This document shows positions 44,076 to 51,033 of a stretch of DNA of 64,000 nt, piece by piece (positions within the stretch are counted from its first letter, which is position 1; every line of letters starts with the position of its first letter). A model generated the notes under the pieces. The model saw only the letters and a list, made by a program, of their open reading frames with translations. It had not been told where the DNA came from and did not search any database. This DNA is from Ga0077548 sp035440445 (GTDB lineage Bacteria; Pseudomonadota; Alphaproteobacteria; Rhizobiales; Xanthobacteraceae), in the NCBI GenBank assembly GCA_035440445.1, contig DAORMJ010000007.1, positions 90,869 through 154,868 of the forward strand, in the 5' to 3' direction. The translations under genes were made by a program, and so were the position numbers.

Positions 44076-44953
44076 GCTGCAAGCCCGGCTTTCTGGGAAT
44101 TTCCGGCGATCTCGCGGAGCAACCTGCCCAGCAGAACTTTCGCGAGATGAACGCGCATCGCGGCCGGTGTTTCGGAGTCGTCGTCAGGCTGTAAGTCCCT
44201 TGCCAGCGCTTCCTGTGCCGCGGCGATGGAGCCTTCATCCGGCCTCTGGCGCTCAACAGCAGCTTCCGCATGCAGCGCCCTTTGCGGCACCGGCCCCACC
44301 GCAACAAATGCAAAGCGGCAATTCGTGGCGACACCGTCCTCGATCGTCGCACGAACACCGCAGCCGACAAGCGGATAGTCGCCGCGCCGGCGCGCGAGCT
44401 CATGATAGGCGCAGCGATCGTTGACGCCGAAAACCGGAACATGGATCGCGACAAGAATTTCGCCGGGCTCCATGCCCGTTTCATAAAGACCCTGGAAGAA
44501 ACCGTTCGCGGGTGTGCGCCGACGGCCTTCGGGAGAAGCAATCTCAAGTTCGGCATCGAGCGCGAGGATCATTGCCGGAAATTCAGCCGCAGGGTCGGCA
44601 TGGGCGATGGTCCCGCCGATGGTGCCTTTGTTGCGGATCGCAGGATGCGCGACGTAAGGCGCGGCCTTGCTCAACAGCGGCGCGTACTTCGCAATCTCCG
44701 GGGAATGCAGCGTTTCGTTGTGCCGCGTCAGCGCACCGATGCGAAGTACGTTTTCCTCAAGAGAAACGCCACGCAGTTCTTCAAGCCGGGAAATATCAAT
44801 GACGAGCGACGGCGCCTGCAACCGCAAGGACAGCGCGGGAATCAGGCTTTGTCCGCCAGCCATGTAACGGCAGTCGCCTTCCGCTTCCGCATAGGCGGCG
44901 AAGGCCTCCTCGAGCGTATTCGCCCGGAGATATCGGAATGGCGCCGGCTTCAC
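44072..44953 (-). CDS. Mo-hydroxylase B, FAD-binding subunit
   Basis: A 293-residue CoxM-type subunit. MAGGQSLIPALSLRL and TIGGTIAHADPAAEFP are the two FAD motifs. I choose the GTG at 44953, which has GGGAGAAGG 1-2 bp away from ideal spacing and gives the family start KPAPFRYLRANTLEEA; the frame extends to 45034 over the operator region. It is the first gene of the operon that ends with ubiX and faces a TetR gene across two operator-like palindromes. Confidence 0.92.
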   Translation of the reverse strand: MKPAPFRYLRANTLEEAFAAYAEAEGDCRYMAGGQSLIPALSLRLQAPSLVIDISRLEELRGVSLEENVLRIGALTRHNETLHSPEIAKYAPLLSKAAPYVAHPAIRNKGTIGGTIAHADPAAEFPAMILALDAELEIASPEGRRRTPANGFFQGLYETGMEPGEILVAIHVPVFGVNDRCAYHELARRRGDYPLVGCGVRATIEDGVATNCRFAFVAVGPVPQRALHAEAAVERQRPDEGSIAAAQEALARDLQPDDDSETPAAMRVHLAKVLLGRLLREIAGNSQKAGLAA

Positions 44954-44994
44954 GCCTTCTCTCCCATGTATCAACCGTTGGCTATTATTTTTGT

Positions 44995-45006
44995 GACCAA
45001 CTGGTC
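44995..45006. promoter_or_regulatory. putative TetR operator O1
   Basis: GACCAACTGGTC, an inverted repeat with 5-bp arms GACCA/TGGTC, lies 42 bp upstream of the FAD subunit start. A second copy with the same arms follows 55 bp away, which makes chance unlikely. Confidence 0.75.
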
Positions 45007-45049
45007 TCAAACTTGTAAGAGCAAGGCGCGTCACCGGTCAATACGAAAT

Positions 45050-45061
45050 GACCACTTGGTC
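45050..45061. promoter_or_regulatory. putative TetR operator O2
   Basis: GACCACTTGGTC has the same arms as O1 (GACCA/TGGTC) and lies 82 bp upstream of the divergent TetR gene. Together the two sites could give autoregulation and repression of the Mo-hydroxylase B operon. Confidence 0.75.
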
Positions 45062-45142
45062 TCTTTTTATTTTTGCTGCAAGGCGGTAAGTCTTGGGCAT
45101 TCAATGCTATAGGCCTGTCGGGATCGGACCGGGTTTTAGGCG

Positions 45143-45901
45143 ATGGCGGAAAAGAAAAAGAAAGCGGCTGCCGGAAAGCGGCCCGCAAAGAGCAAACCGC
45201 GCAAGCGGGCGGCCACCATTGCGCCGCCTCCGAAGCGCAAGAACCTGCGCGGTCCGGAGCGCGAGAAGGTCATTCTCGAATCCGCGATCCGTTTCTTTGC
45301 CGAGCAAGGATTCGAAGGCCAGACGCGCGAACTGGCGAAACGGATCGGAATTACGCATTCCGCGATCTACCGGCACTTCCCCAGCAAGGAAGCGTTGATC
45401 GAGCGCGTTTATGAACACGTCTATCTCGGCGGCTGGCAGAAGCATTGGGCGAGCCTGATACTGGACCGCTCGCTGCCGCTGGAAACCCGGCTCACCCGCT
45501 TCTACACTGAATACTCGGATCAGATTTTCAATTTCGACTGGGTGCGGATCTTCATTTTCTCCGGCCTGAAGTCGTTCGATATCAACAAGCGCTATCTTCG
45601 TCTCGTTACGGATACCATCGGAATCCCTGCCCTGACCGAAGCAAGGATCGAGTTCGGTTTACCGAGCGTGGAAGACAAGCCCATCTCTCAACGCGAACGA
45701 GAGTTGTTCTGGGGCCTTCATGGCCGCTTCTTCTATATTGCAATCCGCAAGTTTGTTTATGGCGTCCCGGTCCCCGACAATGGGGACCGGTATGTCGTTA
45801 TCGCCGATGGCGTGAGACAATTCCTCTCCGGCGCGCGCGGCGTTATGCGCGATATCGTCAAAGCTGAGCCCCCGCAGGAACGCGCCGAGCGCTCCGCCTA
45901 G
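45143..45901 (+). CDS. TetR/AcrR family transcriptional regulator
   Basis: A 252-residue repressor with an unusually long Lys/Arg/Ala-rich N-terminal tail (KKKKAAAGKRPAKSKPRKRA). The HTH is FEGQTRELAKRIGITHSAIYRHFPSK near residues 55-80. It is divergent from Mo-hydroxylase B across 189 bp containing two GACCAnnTGGTC palindromes, its likely binding sites. Its 3' end overlaps the convergent mmsA-like gene by 4 bp. Confidence 0.92.
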   Translation: MAEKKKKAAAGKRPAKSKPRKRAATIAPPPKRKNLRGPEREKVILESAIRFFAEQGFEGQTRELAKRIGITHSAIYRHFPSKEALIERVYEHVYLGGWQKHWASLILDRSLPLETRLTRFYTEYSDQIFNFDWVRIFIFSGLKSFDINKRYLRLVTDTIGIPALTEARIEFGLPSVEDKPISQRERELFWGLHGRFFYIAIRKFVYGVPVPDNGDRYVVIADGVRQFLSGARGVMRDIVKAEPPQERAERSA

Positions 45902-47394
45902 GCCATCGTCGGGATCACGAAGCTCGCACCTTCCTTGACGCCGGAGGGCCAGCGCGACGTGACGGTTTTCGTTTTCGTGTAGAACCTGAACGCGTCCGGA
46001 CCGTGCTGGTTCAGATCGCCAAATCCAGACGCCTTCCAGCCGCCGAATGTGTAATAGGCAAGCGGCACGGGGATCGGCACATTGATGCCGACCATACCGA
46101 CCTGCACTTTCGAAGCGAAGTCCCGCGCTGCGTCGCCGTCGCGCGTAAAGATCGAGACGCCGTTGCCGAATTCGTGGTCACTGCAGAGCGCCAGCGCCTC
46201 TTCGTATTTCTTTGCCCGAACGACGGAAAGCACCGGACCGAAGATTTCTTCCTTGTAAATACGCATCTCCGGGGTCACGTTGTCGAACAGGCAGCCGCCC
46301 ATGTAGAAACCGTTCTCGTAGCCCTGCATCTTGAAGCCGCGGCCATCGACGACGAGTTTCGCGCCTTCCTTCACGCCAAGATCGACATAGGACAGCACCT
46401 TCTCGAGATGCGCCTTGGTCACCAAGGGTCCGTAGTCCGCCGTACTGTCGGTCGAAGGGCCAATCTTCAACTGCTCGACCTTCGGCACAAGGCGCTTCAT
46501 CAACTCATTTGCCGTTTCTTCACCGACTGGAACCGCGACGGAAATCGCCATGCAGCGCTCACCGGCGGAACCATAGCCCGCGCCGATCAGGGCATTCACG
46601 GCCTGATCCATGTCGGCATCTGGCATCACTACCAAATGGTTCTTGGCACCCCCGAAACAATGCACGCGCTTCCCGCTCGCCGTTCCCCGCGCGTAGATGT
46701 ATTTCGCGATCGGCGTCGAACCGACGAAGCCGACTGCCTTGATGTCCTGGTGATCCAGGATCGCATCGACGGATTCCTTGTCGCCGTTCACGACATTAAA
46801 GATGCCGGCAGGCAGCCCTGCCTCCAGAAAAAGCTCCGCAAGCCGCATGGGTACGCCCGGCGCGCGCTCGGAGGGCTTCAGAATGAACGCGTTTCCGCAG
46901 GCAATCGCAGGCCCCGCTTTCCAGAGCGGGATCATCGCCGGAAAATTGAAAGGGGTAATGCCAGCGACGACGCCGAGCGGCTGGCGCATGGAATAGAGAT
47001 CGATTCCCGGACCCGCACCGTCGGTGAATTCACCTTTTAGAAGATGCGGCGCGCCGATCGCGAATTCTACCACCTCGACCCCGCGAAGAATGTCGCCCTT
47101 TGCGTCGGCAATGGTCTTGCCGTGTTCGCGCGCAAGAATATCCGCAAGTTCGTCGTTGTGCTGATCGACGAGTTGCAGGAACTTCATCAGAACGCGGGCG
47201 CGGCGCTGCGGATTGGTCGCGGCCCAGGCCGGCTGCGCCGCTTTCGCGGAATCGATTGCCGCCTGCACCTCTTTATTGTCGGCAAGCGCGACGCGTGCGC
47301 GAACCGATCCGTCGAGCGGCTGGAATACGTCGCCGTGCCGGCCTGACGTCCCTGCCACCCGTTTGCCACCGATGAAATGACCATACTGAATCAT
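45898..47394 (-). CDS. mmsA: CoA-acylating methylmalonate-semialdehyde dehydrogenase (MmsA type)
   Basis: A 498-residue aldehyde dehydrogenase of the MmsA class. IQYGHFIGGKRVAGTSGR at the N-terminus, PFNFPAMIPLWK, the catalytic Cys in GSAGERCMAISVAVPVG, and ITPEMRIYKEEIFGPVL-type ending (TPEMRIYKEEIFGP). It converts (methyl)malonate semialdehyde to propionyl- or acetyl-CoA with NAD+ and CoA, a link from valine, inositol or beta-alanine degradation to central metabolism. The start at 47394 gives the family N-terminus. A LysR gene is divergent 113 bp away. Confidence 0.9.
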   Translation of the reverse strand: MIQYGHFIGGKRVAGTSGRHGDVFQPLDGSVRARVALADNKEVQAAIDSAKAAQPAWAATNPQRRARVLMKFLQLVDQHNDELADILAREHGKTIADAKGDILRGVEVVEFAIGAPHLLKGEFTDGAGPGIDLYSMRQPLGVVAGITPFNFPAMIPLWKAGPAIACGNAFILKPSERAPGVPMRLAELFLEAGLPAGIFNVVNGDKESVDAILDHQDIKAVGFVGSTPIAKYIYARGTASGKRVHCFGGAKNHLVVMPDADMDQAVNALIGAGYGSAGERCMAISVAVPVGEETANELMKRLVPKVEQLKIGPSTDSTADYGPLVTKAHLEKVLSYVDLGVKEGAKLVVDGRGFKMQGYENGFYMGGCLFDNVTPEMRIYKEEIFGPVLSVVRAKKYEEALALCSDHEFGNGVSIFTRDGDAARDFASKVQVGMVGINVPIPVPLAYYTFGGWKASGFGDLNQHGPDAFRFYTKTKTVTSRWPSGVKEGASFVIPTMA

Positions 47395-47436
47395 AAGCCC
47401 ACCGCTCTCTTTCGTCTGATTGTCCCTCCTTCCTGG

Positions 47437-47459
47437 ATTGCAAAATTCCGCACAGCAAT
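47437..47459. promoter_or_regulatory. possible LysR-type binding site
   Basis: ATTGC-N13-GCAAT forms an inverted repeat between the divergent mmsA and LysR genes, about 43 bp from the mmsA start and 49 bp from the LysR start. LysR sites are interrupted dyads of this sort. The arms are short. Confidence 0.4.
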
Positions 47460-47507
47460 AGATAAACACGCGCATTCGATGTGCAGAATTTGGCTAAGGG
47501 CTGCGTC

Positions 47508-48398
47508 GTGGATTGGGATTTGATCCGGGTTTTCCTGGCAGCGGCCCGCGCTGGCCAGTTCGTGGCGGCCGGGAAACGGCTCCACCTCGACCACGCCACG
47601 GTCGGCCGGCGCATTACGGCTCTCGAACAAAGTCTCGGCGCCAAGCTCTTCGAGCGCAGCACGACGGGCATAGCGCTCACGCCGATGGGCGAGCGGCTGC
47701 TCGCAACGGCAGAGGCGATGGAAACCACGATGAACGAGGCGGTCTCGGACTTCTCTCATATCGATGAAGAGATTTCCGGAGCGGTGCGCATCGGCGCGCC
47801 GGATGGGCTCGGCACCTACTATCTCGCGCAGCGGCTCGCCGCCTTCGCGCTGAAGCATCCCGCGCTTCTTGTTGAACTTGTTCCGCTGCCGCGCACGTTC
47901 TCGCTTGCGCGGCGCGAGGCCGACCTTGCTGTCACCATCGAACGGCCGGCCGAAGGACGCCTGACGGCGCTGAAACTTTCCGATTATACGCTCGGCGCCT
48001 ATGTGTCGCGCAAACACCTCGAGCAATTCGGCGCAATCGACGACTACGCCGATCTTTCCTCGCGGATACTGGTTACCTATGTTTCCGATCTGCTCTACAG
48101 CTCTGCGCTCGACTATGCCGGTCCGCTGGAGAAGCTGATGCCGAAACGCTTCGAATGCGCGAGCGTCACCTCACAGATGGAAGTCGTGCGCTCCGGAGCG
48201 GGCGTCGGCATCCTTCACGACTATGCCGCCAAAGATCATGCAGATCTCGTGCGCGTGCTCCCCGAATTCCTCGTCACGCGCAGCTACTGGCTGGTTGCAC
48301 ACAAGGATTCGCGCGCCCTGCGCCGCAATTCCCTTGTGCACGAATTCATCGTTTCAGAGTTTCGCAAATCGGGACGAGATTTCTTCTGCTGCGTTTAG
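47508..48398 (+). CDS. LysR family transcriptional regulator
   Basis: A 296-residue LysR protein. It starts DWDLIRVFLAAARAGQFVAA, then HLDHATVGRRITALEQSLG for the recognition helix. The GTG at 47508 has AAGGG 7 bp upstream and gives the conventional family start; the frame opens at 47481. The effector domain includes SGAGVGILHDYAA. Divergent from mmsA, which it probably controls. Confidence 0.9.
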   Translation: MDWDLIRVFLAAARAGQFVAAGKRLHLDHATVGRRITALEQSLGAKLFERSTTGIALTPMGERLLATAEAMETTMNEAVSDFSHIDEEISGAVRIGAPDGLGTYYLAQRLAAFALKHPALLVELVPLPRTFSLARREADLAVTIERPAEGRLTALKLSDYTLGAYVSRKHLEQFGAIDDYADLSSRILVTYVSDLLYSSALDYAGPLEKLMPKRFECASVTSQMEVVRSGAGVGILHDYAAKDHADLVRVLPEFLVTRSYWLVAHKDSRALRRNSLVHEFIVSEFRKSGRDFFCCV

Positions 48399-48413
48399 CA
48401 AGAAAAACACCGT

Positions 48414-48435
48414 GTCTTCGCGAACGCGCGAAGAC
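48414..48435 (+). terminator. hairpin after the LysR gene
   Basis: GTCTTCGCG and CGCGAAGAC form a 9-bp stem with an AACG loop, 15 bp past the LysR stop. The T-tract after it is short (GTTT), while the minus strand has TTTTTC 6 bp past the stem, so it may act weakly in both directions between the convergent genes. Confidence 0.5.
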
Positions 48436-48551
48436 GTTTCACGAGCGCGCGCATCAAGCTCAATAAAGTAGTACCTCACGCGCGCACCTTCCAGCGAGCA
48501 GCACAAAAGCAAACCAATCACGCCAGCCGTGGCACAAGGGCCACGGCTTCA

Positions 48552-48561
48552 NNNNNNNNNN
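48552..48561. other. assembly gap, 10 N
   Basis: Ten undetermined bases in the 181-bp intergenic stretch between the LysR gene and the minus-strand operon end; probably a scaffold join of unknown true length. Any terminator of either operon here would be hidden. Confidence 0.99.
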
Positions 48562-48579
48562 CGGACCGCGCAGTTCGCG

Positions 48580-49260
48580 CTAGTTTGTTTCTTCGTTGTC
48601 GAGCCCGGTGATTTTGATGCCCGCATCCGGGATCTTGTACTTGCGGTTGATCCAGATCAGCACCGAAGTCAAGCTTTCGGCAACGACCGAATTTGCCAGC
48701 ACGCCGGCATCCACACCACGAAGTCCTGCGTCGCGAGCGAGATCAAGGCCGACCTGCCGGGCGTCGGCATGGTCACTCGATATCAGCACGTCACATTCGA
48801 TTTGGTATTTCAGATCCTTCAGCTTATGGGCCGAGACGTTCTGAAACGCAGAGACGACCTTTGTCTGTTCGCCCAGCATTTTCTGGATTGCGACGACGCA
48901 GGAATCCGTTTCCGGCAGTTGCACCATCGATACTTTCGGCGGCACCAGGGGCACCGTTACATCGATCAGGATTTTGCCTGCCAGCACATCCTTGAGGCCC
49001 TCTACAGTGGGCTTCTGCGCGGCAAACGGCACCGTCAGCACGACAACATCGGCTTCGCTGACACCGGCACGGCTTTCCATCGCCGTCACATTGCGTGTTC
49101 CAGTCAAGGTATTCAGCGCTTCTGCAGCATTCCTTGCCTTATCCACATCGCGCGAGCCGATGATGACGCAATGCCCGCTTGCCGCCCAGCGTGCGCCGAG
49201 TCCACTACCTTCCGCGCCAGTCCCACCCACGATACAGATTGTCTTTTTTTCCGAACTCAC
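48580..49260 (-). CDS. NpdG-like NADP/F420 oxidoreductase family protein
   Basis: A 226-residue Rossmann-fold protein. The dinucleotide motif GGTGAEGSGLGARWA (residues 12-26) followed by IGSRDVDKA, with SR at the NADP 2'-phosphate position, matches NADPH:F420 oxidoreductases; VLTVPFAAQ and VVSAFQNVSAHKL (F420 family SAF-N pattern) and the late ENR-type SVLIWINRKYK also fit. It would transfer hydride between NADPH and F420 or a similar flavin. The start is a GTG at 49260 with AGGAGG 6 bp upstream. Last gene of the operon descending from 59116. True F420 use depends on the host making F420, which I cannot see. Confidence 0.8.
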   Translation of the reverse strand: MSSEKKTICIVGGTGAEGSGLGARWAASGHCVIIGSRDVDKARNAAEALNTLTGTRNVTAMESRAGVSEADVVVLTVPFAAQKPTVEGLKDVLAGKILIDVTVPLVPPKVSMVQLPETDSCVVAIQKMLGEQTKVVSAFQNVSAHKLKDLKYQIECDVLISSDHADARQVGLDLARDAGLRGVDAGVLANSVVAESLTSVLIWINRKYKIPDAGIKITGLDNEETN

Positions 49261-49318
49261 ACCTTTCCTCCTTTGTGAAAATCAGGCCGTCGCTAACACG
49301 TTCGAAACGACGCCACCG

Positions 49319-50779
49319 TTACCGTTCTGCCAACCATGGTCTGGTCATTGCGTCGGTCGCGAGCACTTGATTGATCGCCTCGGCGCTCATGATCCCCTCT
49401 TCGATGACGACATCGGCGATCTTGCGATTTTCCAGGAGCGCACGTTTTGCGATTCTTGCCGACGTTTCGTATCCGATCAAAGGAGCGAGCGCGGTTGCGA
49501 GACCAACGCTGGCCTCGGCGACATCCCTGCAACGCACTTCATCTGCCTCGATCCCGGCAATGCACCGAGATGCCAAGATCGTCGCGGCGGATGTCAGGTT
49601 CCGGACCGACGACAAAACACAGTATCCGATGGTCGGCTCGAACGCGTTGAGTTGCAGTTGCCCGCCTTCAGCGCACATCGTGACCGTCAGATCATGACCG
49701 ATCACGAGAAACGCGACCTGGTTGACGACTTCCGGTATGACCGGATTGACCTTTCCCGGCATGATGGACGAACCAGCCTGCACTGCGGGGAGCCTGATTT
49801 CGGCAAAGCCCGCACGCGGCCCGCTCGCGAGCAACCGCAAATCGTTGCAGATTTTGGACAGCTTTACGGCAGTACGTTTCAGAACGCCCGAGAACAGGAC
49901 AAACGCACCCATGTCGGATGTCGCTTCGATCAAATCCGCGGCCTGCTTCAGCGGATAGCCGCTCAGTGCCGAAAGTTCGGAGACCGCTATTTCGCCATAC
50001 CGGGCGCGCGCATTCAGTCCCGTGCCAATCGCAGTACCGCCAAGGTTGATCTCCTGCAAATGAGCAGCAGCCTCGCGGATGCGCTGAATGTCCTCCCCAA
50101 TCGTCACCGCAAAGGCAGCAAACTCCTGCCCTAGCGTCATCGGCACAGCCTCCTGCAGCTGGGTCCTGCCGATCTTGACGATATTCCTGAATTCTTCCCC
50201 CTTGCGCGACATCTCCGCCGCAAGTGTCGCCAGGGAAGCGAGCAAAGGCTCGGTCGAAAACAGAATCGCAAGCCGCAGCGCGGTCGGATAAGCGTCGTTC
50301 GTCGATTGGGAAATGTTCACGTCATGCGGCGAAACGAGATCGTAATCACCCCTTTTGCCACCAAGCGACTCGATCGCGAGGTTTGCGATGACCTCGTTCG
50401 CGTTCATGTTCGTCGAGGTGCCGGCACCGCCCTGAATGACATCGACTGGAAACTCTGAAGCCAGCGTTTGGTCATCCGCCAGACGGCGGCAAGCGCTTTC
50501 GATCGCCGTGGCTTTCCGGTAGGGCAGCGCTCCCATTCTGTGGTTCGCGCGTGCGGCAGCAAGTTTCACAAGCGCAATCGCTCTTATGAACTCCGCGTAC
50601 CCTCCAACCGGAATTCCCGTCACGGGAAAATTCCGGAGCGCCCGCTCCGTGTGTATCCCCCAATAGCGGGCCGCCGGGACATCAACTTCGCCCAATGAAT
50701 CCCGTTCAAGGCGGCAAGATTCCGCCGTCACGCCCACCGCAGGCGCGGCGTCCGCTTTCAGGCCGTTCTTGATGTTCAT
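49319..50779 (-). CDS. aspA: aspartate ammonia-lyase (aspartase/fumarase superfamily)
   Basis: A 486-residue lyase interconverting aspartate with fumarate and ammonia. ERDSLGEVDVPAARYWGIHTERA at the N-terminus, GAGTSTNMNANEVIANLA, and the superfamily signature GSSIMPGKVNPVIPEV with the catalytic Ser loop. The pattern is closer to AspA than to fumarase C. It lies between the MoaD-like gene and the NpdG-like gene in the same operon. This placement suggests that ammonia or aspartate/fumarate is an end product of the pathway. An argininosuccinate- or other amino-acid lyase is less likely. Confidence 0.88.
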   Translation of the reverse strand: MNIKNGLKADAAPAVGVTAESCRLERDSLGEVDVPAARYWGIHTERALRNFPVTGIPVGGYAEFIRAIALVKLAAARANHRMGALPYRKATAIESACRRLADDQTLASEFPVDVIQGGAGTSTNMNANEVIANLAIESLGGKRGDYDLVSPHDVNISQSTNDAYPTALRLAILFSTEPLLASLATLAAEMSRKGEEFRNIVKIGRTQLQEAVPMTLGQEFAAFAVTIGEDIQRIREAAAHLQEINLGGTAIGTGLNARARYGEIAVSELSALSGYPLKQAADLIEATSDMGAFVLFSGVLKRTAVKLSKICNDLRLLASGPRAGFAEIRLPAVQAGSSIMPGKVNPVIPEVVNQVAFLVIGHDLTVTMCAEGGQLQLNAFEPTIGYCVLSSVRNLTSAATILASRCIAGIEADEVRCRDVAEASVGLATALAPLIGYETSARIAKRALLENRKIADVVIEEGIMSAEAINQVLATDAMTRPWLAER

Positions 50780-50796
50780 GGTACTTTCCGAGTTTT

Positions 50797-51033
50797 TCAG
50801 CCGCCGTTCAGCTGCGGATAACAATCGATCTCATCGCCGTTGTGTAACTTGTGCTCGCCTCGGCGCAGCGTACCGTTCACCGAGACAATCCACGCCTTGT
50901 TCCGCGCGCCAATTCGATCCAGAAACGCGTTCACGTCGGCATCCGGCGGCAACTGCACGTCACACTTCCCTTCTCCGTCTTCAACGATGAGACGGAGAAG
51001 GCCGTGCAACTGCGCATGCACAAGTATGCTCAC
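50797..51033 (-). CDS. MoaD/ThiS-like ubiquitin-fold sulfur carrier
   Basis: A 78-residue beta-grasp protein ending in Asn-Gly-Gly, the di-glycine C-terminus that is thiocarboxylated in MoaD and ThiS. VSVNGTLRRGEHKLHNGDEIDCYPQLNGG has the typical GD-x-I turn (NGDEID). The GTG start overlaps the large subunit stop as GTGA. It may help build or sulfurate the molybdenum cofactor of hydroxylase C, or donate sulfur elsewhere. No E1-like activating gene adjoins it. Confidence 0.85.
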   Translation of the reverse strand: MSILVHAQLHGLLRLIVEDGEGKCDVQLPPDADVNAFLDRIGARNKAWIVSVNGTLRRGEHKLHNGDEIDCYPQLNGG

